A stretch of DNA of 64,000 bases, from NCBI RefSeq assembly GCF_035984545.1, contig NZ_JAXCHP010000001.1:2604001-2668000 (forward strand), in the 5' to 3' direction. Below are positions 27,295-37,940 of the stretch, one piece after another. The stretch's first letter is position 1, and each line of letters begins with the position of its first letter. The notes beneath the pieces are model-generated. The model worked only from the letters and a program-made list of their open reading frames with translations. It had not been told where the DNA came from and searched no databases. The stretch comes from Cryobacterium sp. GrIS_2_6 (GTDB lineage: Bacteria > Actinomycetota > Actinomycetes > Actinomycetales > Microbacteriaceae). A program made the position numbers and the translations under genes.

Positions 27295-28656
27295 CTACGG
27301 GGTGGGCGTCGCCGTGGCCGGGGTGAGGGCAGCGTCGATCATCGACCTGATCACGTTGTAGTCGGGATTCTCCGGGTCGACGTTGTTCGCCGGGGTCAGC
27401 TCGACCGTGTTGATCGGGTGCGTCTTGGTTTTGGCGGCGAGCGTCACGAAGTAGCCGAGCATGCTCTGCGGAATGTCGGTCTTCACGACCTGGGACCCTG
27501 CGGAGGCCACGGACTCGAACTTGGCGAGCACATTGGCGGGGCTCGCCTGGGCGAGGATCGCCTCCTGGAGCTGGTGCTGGCGCTCCATGCGGCTGTAGTC
27601 GCTCGTGCCGTGCCGCGACCGGGCGTACCAGAGTGCGTGGTAGCCGTCCATGTGCTGCATTCCCGGCTCGAACCAGAACAGCACGGTGGTGAAGGTGTCG
27701 TCGGTGTGGACCGGCACGCGTTCGGTCACGTTGATGTCGACACCGCCGAGCGCGTCGATGAGCTCGGAGAAACCCTGCATGTCGATCAGGCCGTAGTACT
27801 GGATAGTGAGCCCGGTGATGCCCTCTGCGGCGTCCCGCATTCCCTCGATACCGGGCTCGCTGCCGGCGTCGATGGCCTTCGGGTACATGTCGGGGCTCTT
27901 CAGCTCGACCTCGGTGTAGATCGAGTTGAGCATGCACGCGTCGACCCGGCAGGTGTCGTGGTAGCCGTAGCCGTTGGGATACACGGCGGCGAGCGGGGAA
28001 TCCGCTACGAAGGGCACGTATGCGAGGTTGCGGGGTAGGCCGATCATGGTGACCTGGCCCGTGGTCGCGTCGATGCTCGCCACGGTGATGCTGTCCGGGC
28101 GGAGACCCGACCGGTCGGCCCCGGCGTCGCCGCCGAGAAGCATGATGTTGTAGCGCCCGTCGACCGGGGGAACCGTCGGCCCCGCCACGAAGACCGAGGA
28201 CAGGAAGTCGCTCGCCGTCGCGGCGACGTAGGCGCCGTAGCCGGCCGTTCCTGCGATGACGACCATGATCACGGTCGCGAATCCGGCGATCAGCGGGCGG
28301 GCGCCAGGGCCCGCCTTGACGAGGCGCACGAGCCGGAGGGTGTCGAGGGTCAGCACGACCCAGACGATGCCGTAGAACACCAGCACCGCTGCGGCGACCC
28401 AGAGCCCGATCGAGTTGGTGAACGCCGTGAGCACGAACTCAGACCAGAACAGGTAGGCGAGCCCGACAACGACGACGAGGCCGATCAGGGTGAACGTGCA
28501 GCGCAGGCCGAAACGGCCGAGGCTGCGACTGCCGGCGAGCACTTGCGCCGAGCCGGGCAGGAGGACGTTCAGCAGCACGAGCCACCAGGCCCGTTTTGTC
28601 ATCACACGGGCGGACCCGGATTCCGGGTTCCTGATCGGATTGGTGGCGATGCTCAT
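27295..28656 (-). CDS. LCP-family (LytR-CpsA-Psr) wall-polymer ligase
   Basis: 453 residues. Four predicted membrane helices in the first 150 residues, then an extracellular LCP domain: [25 protein letters not shown] (the conserved Arg/Asp residues that bind pyrophosphate), MIGLPRNL and later [17 protein letters not shown]. These enzymes attach polyprenol-linked glycopolymers to peptidoglycan or arabinogalactan. Placed next to the rhamnose genes, it is the likely ligase for the rhamnose-containing polymer. Four membrane segments rather than one is more than the usual form. It overlaps the purE stop region by four bases. Confidence 0.92.
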   Translation of the reverse strand: MSIATNPIRNPESGSARVMTKRAWWLVLLNVLLPGSAQVLAGSRSLGRFGLRCTFTLIGLVVVVGLAYLFWSEFVLTAFTNSIGLWVAAAVLVFYGIVWVVLTLDTLRLVRLVKAGPGARPLIAGFATVIMVVIAGTAGYGAYVAATASDFLSSVFVAGPTVPPVDGRYNIMLLGGDAGADRSGLRPDSITVASIDATTGQVTMIGLPRNLAYVPFVADSPLAAVYPNGYGYHDTCRVDACMLNSIYTEVELKSPDMYPKAIDAGSEPGIEGMRDAAEGITGLTIQYYGLIDMQGFSELIDALGGVDINVTERVPVHTDDTFTTVLFWFEPGMQHMDGYHALWYARSRHGTSDYSRMERQHQLQEAILAQASPANVLAKFESVASAGSQVVKTDIPQSMLGYFVTLAAKTKTHPINTVELTPANNVDPENPDYNVIRSMIDAALTPATATPTP

Positions 28657-29207
28657 AGCTTGGCTTGGAGATCCGAATTCTTCTGTTCGACCTGTGCGGC
28701 GAGGTCGAGTGCGTAGGCGAGGAGCTTGTCGTGCAGGCCGGCGTCGGAGAGGGCCAGGATCTTCACGGCGATGAGCGCCGCGTTGCGGGCCCCGCCGATT
28801 GAGACGGTCGCGACGGGTACTCCGGCCGGCATCTGCACGATCGAGAGCAGGGAGTCGAGGCCGTCCAGCCGGCTGAGTGGAACGGGAACGCCGACGACGG
28901 GAAGCGCGGTGACGGCGGCGAGCATGCCGGGGAGGTGCGCTGCACCGCCGGCGCCGGCGATGATGACCTTGAGGCCGCGCCCATGGGCATCCTCTCCGTA
29001 GGCGATCATCTTCCTGGGTGTGCGGTGCGCGGACACGACCTGGACTTCGTAGTCAATCCCGAAGTCCCGCAGAAGCTGCGCGGCATCGCTCATAACCGGC
29101 CAGTCGGAATCGGAGCCCATGACGACGCCGACGAGCGGCGCGTGCGGCACCGGGGGCGTTTCTCGGTTCTCCGACAGCGGGGTGGTTGCTATGGGGTTCT
29201 CGGGCAC
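28653..29207 (-). CDS. purE: N5-carboxyaminoimidazole ribonucleotide mutase
   Basis: 184 residues with a 25-residue N-terminal extension. Motifs GSDSDWPVM at 31-39 and SAHRTP at 59-64 (catalytic His61), plus [12 protein letters not shown]. Converts N5-CAIR to CAIR in purine synthesis; works with purK just upstream. Confidence 0.97.
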   Translation of the reverse strand: MPENPIATTPLSENRETPPVPHAPLVGVVMGSDSDWPVMSDAAQLLRDFGIDYEVQVVSAHRTPRKMIAYGEDAHGRGLKVIIAGAGGAAHLPGMLAAVTALPVVGVPVPLSRLDGLDSLLSIVQMPAGVPVATVSIGGARNAALIAVKILALSDAGLHDKLLAYALDLAAQVEQKNSDLQAKL

Positions 29208-29224
29208 GCAGTCGATCTTAGGTG

Positions 29225-30361
29225 TCAGTCCTGAAAAAACGCCGCAGTGGCACGCGCTTCATAGGCGACGTCGTCCAGATCCGCCCCTCCCACGGTGACG
29301 TGGCCAACCTTACGGCCGGGTCGTGGGTCCTTCCCATAGTTGTGCACCTTCGCCGACGGATGCGCGGCGAAAGCGGCCGGGTACCGATCGGAAAGTGCGC
29401 CTTCTGCGGGTCCGCCGAGGATGTTCACCATCACCGACCACTCGTCGCGCGGCGTCGTCGCACCGAGCGGGAGGTCGAGCACGGCGCGGAGGTGCTGTTC
29501 GAACTGGCTCGTAGTCGATCCTTCGATCGACCAGTGGCCGCTGTTGTGCGGGCGCATCGCCAGCTCGTTGATCAGGAGGCGCTCATCCGTCGTCTCGAAG
29601 AGCTCGACGGCCATCACGCCGCACACGCCGATGCCCTCCGCGACTCGCGTGGCGATGTCGGCGGCGACCGCGGCGAGGCGGCCGCTCGACAGCGGCGCGG
29701 GGGCGACAACTTCGGCACAGACGCCGTCGCGCTGCACGGTCTCGACGACGGGCCACACGGCGACCTGGCCGGACGGGCGCCTGGCCACGAGCTGGGCCAG
29801 CTCGCGGGTGTACGGCACGTGCTCCTCGACAAGCAGGGCGCCGCCGTTAGCGTCCTCGGCGAGCGCCATGAACCAGTCGTCGACCTCGTGCTTGTGCGTG
29901 ACGACCCGGACGCCCTTGCCGTCGTAGCCGCCCCGCGGCGTCTTGACCACGGCGCGACCGCCGTGGTCGGCGATGAAGACGGCGAGCTCCGCCGTGTTCT
30001 CGACAGCTGCCCAGTCCGGAACCGGGAGCCCGAGCTCGCCGAGGCGCCGGCGCATCTCGATCTTTTCCTGGGCGAAGACGAGGGCCTCGGGTCCCGGGCG
30101 CACGGTGAACCCGCGGGCGACGAGTTCACGGAGCACGGCCTGGGGCACGTGCTCATGGTCGAAGGTGATCACGTCGACGGTCTCGGCGAAGGCGAGGACC
30201 GTATCGAGGTCGTGATAGTCCCCCACCTTGGTCGCGGCGAGGCTGGCCGACATGCCGTCGGCCTCGGCCAGGACGCGCAGGTCGATCCCGAGGTTCACCG
30301 CAGCGGGGATCAGCATCCGGGCCAGCTGGCCGCCCCCGATTACGCCGACTGTCGTGCTCAT
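29225..30361 (-). CDS. purK: 5-(carboxyamino)imidazole ribonucleotide synthase
   Basis: 378 residues from ATG 30361. ATP-grasp enzyme: [12 protein letters not shown] at the start, [13 protein letters not shown] (ATP-binding) and [16 protein letters not shown] near the end. Makes N5-CAIR from AIR, ATP and bicarbonate. It precedes purE by 17 bases. Earlier starts at 30406 or 30391 lack family homology. Confidence 0.96.
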   Translation of the reverse strand: MSTTVGVIGGGQLARMLIPAAVNLGIDLRVLAEADGMSASLAATKVGDYHDLDTVLAFAETVDVITFDHEHVPQAVLRELVARGFTVRPGPEALVFAQEKIEMRRRLGELGLPVPDWAAVENTAELAVFIADHGGRAVVKTPRGGYDGKGVRVVTHKHEVDDWFMALAEDANGGALLVEEHVPYTRELAQLVARRPSGQVAVWPVVETVQRDGVCAEVVAPAPLSSGRLAAVAADIATRVAEGIGVCGVMAVELFETTDERLLINELAMRPHNSGHWSIEGSTTSQFEQHLRAVLDLPLGATTPRDEWSVMVNILGGPAEGALSDRYPAAFAAHPSAKVHNYGKDPRPGRKVGHVTVGGADLDDVAYEARATAAFFQD

Positions 30362-30483
30362 TTCGTCACCGATTTCTGTGCGACCCTTCATTTTCGGACG
30401 CACCAATTTTCAGTCTGAGGCGGTATCTGCGCCGTAGACTCGTGGATTGTTGTTCTATCTTCGCCCATAGACCGGATGGATGT

Positions 30484-31008
30484 ATGCCGATTACCTCGGG
30501 AAAATCAGCACGGCTCGTCGCCCTCGCGATTCAGATCGCGAGCTTCGGCGCCGTGGGACTCGTCGGCTTCGCCGTCGACTTCTCGGTGTTCAATCTGCTC
30601 CGTACCACGGTCTTCGATCCGCACCTGGTCCACGCCGGGCCGATCTACGCCAAGGTCGTCTCAACCATCCTCGCCATCGCCGTGAACTGGATCGGGAACC
30701 GGTACTGGACCTTCGGCAAGAGCCGCCAGTCCCAGACCCTCCGCGAGGGAATCGAATTCTTCGGCGTCAGCCTCGTCGGCATGGGCATCGGACTCGCCTG
30801 CCTGTGGGTGAGCCACTACGTGCTCGGCCACACCAGCGTCGTCGCCGACAACATCTCCTCGAACGTGATCGGCCTCATCCTCGGCGCCATCTTCCGCTTC
30901 GTGCTCTACCGCTACTGGGTCTTCGCCCCGCACCGTCGCGTTGTCGCTCCGGTGACGGCGAGCCTAGCGACCATTCCAGATGGTCGTCTGGTCGGCAGCG
31001 AACGCTGA
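30484..31008 (+). CDS. GtrA-family membrane protein
   Basis: 174 residues from ATG 30484 with GGATGG upstream. Four membrane helices and the family motifs FGAVGLVGFAVDFSVF and NRYWTFG. GtrA proteins are thought to flip polyprenol-linked sugars or help transfer them. It faces the purK gene divergently. Its 3' end overlaps the convergent PH-domain gene by 45 bases. Confidence 0.9.
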   Translation: MPITSGKSARLVALAIQIASFGAVGLVGFAVDFSVFNLLRTTVFDPHLVHAGPIYAKVVSTILAIAVNWIGNRYWTFGKSRQSQTLREGIEFFGVSLVGMGIGLACLWVSHYVLGHTSVVADNISSNVIGLILGAIFRFVLYRYWVFAPHRRVVAPVTASLATIPDGRLVGSER

Positions 31009-31524
31009 TTCCTCGCGCCGCCGCGAATCGAATCCGGTCTGCGACTGCTCGATGAGGTCGTGCAGCACGCGCTGCACCAGGGTCGCATTGGGCACGTCCT
31101 TCAGCACGAGCGGCCGTTCGGAGCCCGAGGCGATGATCACGTCGCCCGAACCACTCAGGGTCTGCAGCCAGGTAGTCCGCACCCTCACGTCGTAGCCACG
31201 GCTGTGCAGCAGCTCCTGCCGGGTCCGCACGAAGAAACCGCGCCGGAAGATGATGCGCCGCGTCGTGATCGTGTACCGCCGGTTCAGCCAGGACGCGAGC
31301 GGCAGCAGCCAGAGCAGCACGACGACCGCGCCGGCAACCCAGAGCAGGGCGCTGTCCTGCCACGGCTCCGCGAGGTTGCCGGAGAAATACCCCGTTGCCG
31401 TGCAGACGCCGAGCAACGCGAGGGTCGGCCAGAGCAGCACGCGCCCGTGCGGGCGCAGCGCGGCCACGACCCGTTCGGCCGGGGCCCCCGGATCTGCCGG
31501 GCCCGTCCCCCTGTTGTTCGTCAT
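30964..31524 (-). CDS. PH-domain (bPH2) membrane protein
   Basis: 186 residues with two membrane helices (about 30-80) and a cytosolic PH-like domain starting RRYTITTRRIIFRRGFF and including LHSRGYDVRV. Common next to birA in actinobacteria; function unknown. It starts only seven bases after birA ends, so the two share an operon. Confidence 0.88.
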   Translation of the reverse strand: MTNNRGTGPADPGAPAERVVAALRPHGRVLLWPTLALLGVCTATGYFSGNLAEPWQDSALLWVAGAVVVLLWLLPLASWLNRRYTITTRRIIFRRGFFVRTRQELLHSRGYDVRVRTTWLQTLSGSGDVIIASGSERPLVLKDVPNATLVQRVLHDLIEQSQTGFDSRRREESAFAADQTTIWNGR

Positions 31525-31531
31525 GACCCTA

Positions 31532-32413
31532 TTAATACCTCAGGTGGGTCACATCGCCCGCCGCGACGGCCTGCGGCTCGCCGGTGGCCTGGTTCTCCAC
31601 GATCAGCCGGCCCGACTCGTCGAGCGCGCTCGCGACCCCGACGAGGTCGTCACCGCCGGGCAGTTGCACCCGCACCTTCGAGCCGAGGGTGCCGCACAGT
31701 GCCGTGACGGTACCAAGGAGACCGCTCGCGACCGGGTCCCCGTTCGCCGCGAGGAACGCGGCCGTGAGAGCGGCGAGTTCGATCAGGTAGCGGGCGAGCA
31801 CGGCATCCGCTTGGGGTGCGCGGCCGGTCACGAGGAGCAGCGAGGTCGAGGTCAGCGTCGGCAGGTCGTGCTCGTCGAGGGAGAGGTTGAGGCCGGCGCC
31901 GATCACGAGCCCGTGCGTGTCCGGCAAGAGCTCCGAGAGGATGCCGGACACCTTGTAGCCGTCGATCAGCACGTCGTTGGGCCACTTCAGGGTCACCTCG
32001 TGGGCGGGGTGTTCACCGTCGTCGGGGCCGGCGGCCGACGTGCCCGCGGACGGGGCGCCGGCGAGGAGGCTCGCCTCGACCTCCGCGCGCACGGCGATGG
32101 TCATCGCGGCGCCGGCGAGGAGCGGGAACCAACCGAAGCGGTCCACCGGGAGAGGGGCGCCCTCTCCGGTGCCCGTTCCGACGAGCGGGCGCAGCAGCAC
32201 GGAGATGGCGAGCGACTTGCCGGTGGGGGCGAGCCAGGTGCGGCCGAGCCTGCCCCTGCCGCGAGTCTGGCTGTCGGTGACGACGGTCGACAGGTGCGGC
32301 CAGCCGGCGGCATCCGCCCCCGTCGCGTGGCCGACGAGCTCGTCGTTCGTGGATCCGGCCTCGTCGAGGTACTCGAACCGGGTCACCGCCTCGCGGCTGA
32401 GTGGAAACTGCAT
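31532..32413 (-). CDS. birA: Biotin--[acetyl-CoA-carboxylase] ligase
   Basis: 293 residues from ATG 32413, with AGG at about -8. Signature parts: STNDEL, TRGRGRLGRTW (ATP/biotin loop), LKWPNDVLIDG and GAGLNLSL. There is no N-terminal DNA-binding domain, so it is a pure ligase. It biotinylates the carboxylase alpha chain at 40090, and it is divergent from the carboxylase beta gene. Confidence 0.95.
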   Translation of the reverse strand: MQFPLSREAVTRFEYLDEAGSTNDELVGHATGADAAGWPHLSTVVTDSQTRGRGRLGRTWLAPTGKSLAISVLLRPLVGTGTGEGAPLPVDRFGWFPLLAGAAMTIAVRAEVEASLLAGAPSAGTSAAGPDDGEHPAHEVTLKWPNDVLIDGYKVSGILSELLPDTHGLVIGAGLNLSLDEHDLPTLTSTSLLLVTGRAPQADAVLARYLIELAALTAAFLAANGDPVASGLLGTVTALCGTLGSKVRVQLPGGDDLVGVASALDESGRLIVENQATGEPQAVAAGDVTHLRY

Positions 32414-32610
32414 CTGACCTACTTCCGCTTCCTGCAATTCTCGCCGAAGATGCCGCCGATGCCACATTTTGAGCCGAATTTGCGGAATCTGCAGGAGTTA
32501 TGCCCACTCCCGGGGACGAACGAACCGGAAAGGAACGGGGGAACGGCCAGTGATCGGGCCGGGTTTTGTAGGGTTTCGTCAACGGTCCGGGCCGAGGGCT
32601 GGCCGGTAGA

Positions 32611-34224
<1,614 letters not shown>

Positions 34225-34233
34225 GGAGCGACC

Positions 34234-34497
34234 ATGGCAGACGAAGAGAACGCCCGACCGGACGCACCGGAGGACACCCCCGCGGACACTCCGGCGCACC
34301 TGCGGTTCCTGACCCGCGGCATCAGCCCGGTCGAGGCCGCGGCCGTGTCCGCTGTTCTGCACGGCCTGCTCCGCGAGGAGACCGGCAGCCTGCACAAGAA
34401 GCCGACCGGCGCCCGCAGCGGCTGGCAGGCCGGCCAGCGGGCTATCCGGCCGCCCTTCGTCTCCGGGCAGAGCAGCTGGGGCGAGTTCCGGGTCTGA
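34234..34497 (+). CDS. Acyl-CoA carboxylase epsilon subunit
   Basis: 87 residues, good AGGGAG site. A disordered acidic start, then the short helical motif HLRFLTRGISPVEAAAVSAV and a Trp near the C-terminus, as in actinobacterial AccE proteins that stimulate the beta chain. Ten bases after the beta gene. Confidence 0.88.
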   Translation: MADEENARPDAPEDTPADTPAHLRFLTRGISPVEAAAVSAVLHGLLREETGSLHKKPTGARSGWQAGQRAIRPPFVSGQSSWGEFRV

Positions 34498-34536
34498 ACC
34501 GTCCGGGCCCTGGCCGGTCCCCCTAAATGCCGACTT

Positions 34537-34566
34537 TTGAATTGCGCACGGCTCGACCACTATAGA
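34537..34566 (+). promoter_or_regulatory. Predicted sigma-70 type promoter
   Basis: TTGAAT at 34537-34542 and TATAGA at 34561-34566 are 18 bases apart. TATAGA is close to the TATAAT consensus. Transcription would start near 34573 and there is no gene in the plus direction before the terminator at 34681. Confidence 0.5.
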
Positions 34567-34572
34567 TAGTGC

Positions 34573-34719
34573 TAGGTGTCGCTCACTGAGTTACACAACC
34601 AGAACTCGTCGACTAGGGTAAGCAGGCGAATTCTGGGGGCACGTCAGGGTGACATTCGGGTTGTCGCCCTGGCACAACGTAAAAAAAGGGGACCAGCCTT
34701 CGGGTTGGTCCCTTTTTTT
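34573..34719 (+). ncRNA. Candidate small RNA, about 147 bases
   Basis: Between a promoter-like sequence and a strong terminator there is no convincing reading frame. The predicted RNA has a hairpin (34645-34654 with 34662-34671: CAGGGUGACA with UGUCGCCCUG, loop UUCGGGU) and a terminator hairpin with a very similar UUCGGGUUG loop. It lies in the intergenic region downstream of the epsilon gene and opposite the convergent membrane-protein operon, so it could also be the tail of the carboxylase mRNA. Confidence 0.45.
34681..34719. terminator. Bidirectional rho-independent terminator
   Basis: An A-run (34681-34687) precedes GGGACCAGCC, loop TTCG, GGTTGGTCCC and a T-run (34712-34719 region, seven T). 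The stem is strong and the A-run lets it work for the minus strand too. It can end the carboxylase or small-RNA transcript and the leftward signalling operon. Confidence 0.92.
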
Positions 34720-34766
34720 GCGTTCCGGGCTCTCCCTTCCGGGCGGGGGTCGTTCCCCGCAGGCCC

Positions 34767-35807
34767 TCAGGCGCCGAGGGCGGATGCCGTGGCCGGCTCC
34801 CTGGGGATCTCGAGCCACAGGTCAACCTCGGGCTCAGGTGAGTCCTGGCCCAGGGCGCTGAGTCGGGCATCCGCACTGCTGAGGCCGACCACGGTCACGG
34901 CCGTCGCCGATCCTTCCCCCGCGGTGCGTGCGATGATCGTGTCGGCCGTCGATTCGCCGATGGCGGCGGCGAGCTGGTTGAGGACGGTTTCGAGCTCCGC
35001 ACCGTCGAGGTCGTCGATCGTGCCCTCGTCGAGCAGCGTCACGATGCCGCCACGGCGCCTGGCGGTCATCACCTGCTCGCGCACAGCGTCGTTGAGCAGC
35101 TTGCGGCCGCGGATCTCGTCCCGCACGGCGGCTTCGAGGTAGCGGCACTCCTGGCGGTCCTCGGCGTCGAGCTCGCCGTGCTTGTCGATGATGCGGCGCA
35201 GCATGGGCGATGCGAGGCGTAGCGTCTGCGCGAGGCGCACCTGGCGTTCGAACAGGTGCGCTTCCTGGGCGGCCTGCCACTCCGTCGCCTCCCGCTCCGC
35301 GAGGGCATACTGGCGGGCGTCACGCCCCGCCTTGGCGAGGGCGCGGGCGAGGAGGACCGCGACGGTCACCCAGACGACACTCCCGATCACGCCCATGTCG
35401 AGCAGCTGGGCCGGGCCGGCCCAGATGATCGTGTGCACGACGAGCGCGCCGACGCCGACCCAGGCGAGCGCCGTGCGGCGGCGCGTCGCCGTGATCGTCA
35501 TCAGGGTGCCGACGGCGGCGACGTACCAGGTCGCGTAGCCGTTCCTGGCGGAGCCGTCGAGCTCGCTGCCGACGAGCAGCGAGATCACGACGCAGACCGC
35601 AACGTTGAAGAAGGCGAGCGCAAGGCCCATCCGCATCGGGCTCGACGGCCAGAGACTCAGGACCGTCGCGAGCGCATAGAGGGCGAGCGCGAAGATCGTC
35701 GGCCCCGGGGTGCGCGGCAGGTCGAGCGAGTAGATGCCGAGCACGATGTGGTACGCCGAGAAGAGACCGGCGAGGAACAGGACGAGGCCGCGCGGGACGG
35801 TGATCAT
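34767..35807 (-). CDS. Membrane protein of unknown function in a two-component operon
   Basis: 346 residues, start ATG 35807 in a TGATG overlap with the kinase gene. The first 170 residues hold about five to six hydrophobic segments (PRGLVLFLAGLFSAYHI ...). Then comes a coiled-coil-like cytosolic helix (AREATEWQAAQEAHLFERQ, LRRIIDKHGELDAEDRQECR) and a C-terminal alpha/beta region. The helix region resembles a degenerate dimerisation domain, but no phosphate-accepting His motif or ATP site is visible. It may be a non-catalytic sensor partner of the kinase. Confidence 0.75.
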   Translation of the reverse strand: MITVPRGLVLFLAGLFSAYHIVLGIYSLDLPRTPGPTIFALALYALATVLSLWPSSPMRMGLALAFFNVAVCVVISLLVGSELDGSARNGYATWYVAAVGTLMTITATRRRTALAWVGVGALVVHTIIWAGPAQLLDMGVIGSVVWVTVAVLLARALAKAGRDARQYALAEREATEWQAAQEAHLFERQVRLAQTLRLASPMLRRIIDKHGELDAEDRQECRYLEAAVRDEIRGRKLLNDAVREQVMTARRRGGIVTLLDEGTIDDLDGAELETVLNQLAAAIGESTADTIIARTAGEGSATAVTVVGLSSADARLSALGQDSPEPEVDLWLEIPREPATASALGA

Positions 35808-37132
35808 CAGGGGCTCACCCCGCCGTCCAGCGGCCACTCGATCGTGATGGTGGTGCCCTGTCCCGGTGTCGAACACACCGTGACGGAGCCGCCGACACTC
35901 TGCACCCGCTCCGCGATCGAGATGCGCAGGCCGAGTCGCGCGCTCGGGACGAGGGCGGGGTCGAAGCCGACGCCCGTGTCGGAAATCTGGATGGTGCATC
36001 CGCCCTGGCCGTTCGCACTCATCGTCAGCACGCGCTCGGGATCGGGCGCGCCTGGGCCTGCGCCGGCGTGCTGCACGCTGTTGGCCATGGCCTGGACGGA
36101 GGCCGCGAGGATCGCCTCGGAGACGTGCGCGGGAACCGCGAGCGTCGGGATGGAGCACTCGACGATCGTGAACGGCCGGGCGAGCCGGGAGGCCGCGAGG
36201 CGGATCTGCCCGGCGAGCTCCGAGAAGCTCACCATGCTGTCGTCGACGGCCGGGGTGATCGCGGCGTCCGTGAGTCGCTGGAGGGCGTCGGTGGCCATCC
36301 CGGAGGCGAGCTGCGCGGCCTTCGGGCTGCCGGCAGCGGCAGCGGCGAGGAACGTCGCGAGCACACTGTCGTGCACGATCGAGTCCACCTGCACGCGCTC
36401 GACCTCGGTAGCGTGCTGGCGCACGGCGTTCGCGTACTTGTTGAGCGCATTCGTCTGCGCGGCGTCGACGGAGGCGGCCGTCTGCCGCAGCATGAAGATC
36501 ATGATCAGGAGGACCTGGCCGAGAAGCGTCGCGTAGACGGCGTCGAGGGATGCCAGCAGCGCGTCCGCGTCGCCGCCGGAGGGCAGCGAACGCACGATCC
36601 CGTAGGCGAGCGGGGCGGCGAAGGTGTACGCGCACGCCCAACCGAGCGGGAACGAGATGGCCGCGCACGACGTCGCGACCGTGCAGACGTACCAGAGCCA
36701 GGGCTTCCCGTCGAGGACGGCCGCCGGGTCCCGCATCAGGAACGGCCACCCGATCAGGGCGACGAAATACACGAGTGCAACGGCGCCGGTCGTGATTCGC
36801 ACCCCGACCTTGGTGATCGAGGCGACCACGACGGCGGCGACCGCGACGGCGAGGGCGACCGGCGTCGCGACGCTCATGACCGGCAGCCGCAACGGGATCT
36901 GCTGCAGCATCGCCGGGAGGGCCTGCAGGGAGAAGACGACGGCGACCCCGGCGACGGACCGGGAGATCACGACCTCGATCCGGGACCGGCTGATCGGGTT
37001 GCGAGGCTGGCGGATGCCGGGCGCCCGGGTGCCCTCTGCCACGACGGGTGCGAGGTCCAGGCGGTCGGGAGGCAACCGTGTCGGGCGCTGCGGGATCGTG
37101 CCCGCTGCTTCAGCCGCGGCCATCTCCGCCAT
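35807..37132 (-). CDS. Sensor histidine kinase
   Basis: About 441 residues from ATG 37132 (ATG 37123 also possible). An N-terminal basic region is followed by about six membrane segments. The dimerisation part has VDSIVHDSVLATFLAAA, placing the likely phosphorylated His in VHDSV. The C-terminal ATPase domain has ISDTGVGFDP (G1 box) and RLGLRISIAERV, of the kind that partners NarL-type regulators. Overlaps the response regulator gene by 23 bases. Confidence 0.88.
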   Translation of the reverse strand: MAEMAAAEAAGTIPQRPTRLPPDRLDLAPVVAEGTRAPGIRQPRNPISRSRIEVVISRSVAGVAVVFSLQALPAMLQQIPLRLPVMSVATPVALAVAVAAVVVASITKVGVRITTGAVALVYFVALIGWPFLMRDPAAVLDGKPWLWYVCTVATSCAAISFPLGWACAYTFAAPLAYGIVRSLPSGGDADALLASLDAVYATLLGQVLLIMIFMLRQTAASVDAAQTNALNKYANAVRQHATEVERVQVDSIVHDSVLATFLAAAAAGSPKAAQLASGMATDALQRLTDAAITPAVDDSMVSFSELAGQIRLAASRLARPFTIVECSIPTLAVPAHVSEAILAASVQAMANSVQHAGAGPGAPDPERVLTMSANGQGGCTIQISDTGVGFDPALVPSARLGLRISIAERVQSVGGSVTVCSTPGQGTTITIEWPLDGGVSP

Positions 37133-37898
37133 CCGGGTCCAGCCCCGGCAGGATTCCGTCTTCAACGGCCCGGCGCAGCAGGTCGACCTTCGTCGGCGCG
37201 GGACGCCCGACCTCGACGTACTTCACGCGGATCCGGTCGAGGTACTCCCGCGCGGTCGAGTGCGCGATGCCGAGCTGCATGGCGACCATCTTGAGCGGAA
37301 GGCCGGAGGCGTAGAGGTGCAGCACGTCCCGTTCCCTGCGGCCGAGCTGGGCCTTGGCGAAATCGCGGTCGGCGTCGATCGCGGTCGCCCACTCGAGGTT
37401 GTTGAGCACGTCGCCGCGGGCGACCGAGGCCACCGCGGCCATCACGGTCGTCGTGGGCGACGACTTCGGGATGACGCCGGCGGCGCCCGCAGCGAGGGCC
37501 TCGCGAACGAGGGCGACCCGATCTGCGATGCTGTGCACGAGCACCGAGGCGCCTGTGCTCTGGGCCAGGTGCACGTTGTCGGTGACGAGGGAGCCGTCGC
37601 CGAGGGAGAGGTCGAGCACGATCACGTCGCAGGGACGCCCGCCGATCCCGTCAACGAGTCCCTGGACGGTCGCCGCGGTTGCCACGACCTCGTAACCGAC
37701 ATTCTCGCAGGCGGCCTGGATGCCGAGGCGGACGGATTCGTGATCGTCGGCGATTCCCACCCGGACGGGGTGGTCGAGCGGCGTGCGCGTTTCAGTGACG
37801 TGCGTCGAGCCCAGGGTCGCACCGGCCGGGCCGGCCGGGCCGGACGAGCCGTCCGTCGTCGTGGTCGGTGAGGTCGCGGGTGTTGTCGGGTGCGTCAC
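37110..37898 (-). CDS. NarL/LuxR-family response regulator
   Basis: 262 residues, GTG start with AGGAA upstream. An N-terminal Thr/Pro/Gly-rich extension of about 40 residues leads to a receiver domain (RVGIADDHESVR with the acidic pair, VIVLDLSLGDG with the phosphorylated Asp, IPKSSP with Lys). The LuxR-type helix-turn-helix is LGRRERDVLHLYASGLPLKM and MQLGIAHSTAREYLDRIR. It should control genes after phosphorylation by the kinase downstream. First gene of the operon. Confidence 0.93.
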   Translation of the reverse strand: MTHPTTPATSPTTTTDGSSGPAGPAGATLGSTHVTETRTPLDHPVRVGIADDHESVRLGIQAACENVGYEVVATAATVQGLVDGIGGRPCDVIVLDLSLGDGSLVTDNVHLAQSTGASVLVHSIADRVALVREALAAGAAGVIPKSSPTTTVMAAVASVARGDVLNNLEWATAIDADRDFAKAQLGRRERDVLHLYASGLPLKMVAMQLGIAHSTAREYLDRIRVKYVEVGRPAPTKVDLLRRAVEDGILPGLDPDGGDGRG

Positions 37899-37940
37899 TT
37901 GTTCCTACATTCTTCCATTGCACGTACACGTCAACGATAG

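Noticed and set aside
34767..36749. A 660-residue frame joining the kinase region and the membrane protein
   Set aside because: The first half is out of frame with the kinase gene; the true start is ATG 35807, which forms a TGATG overlap.
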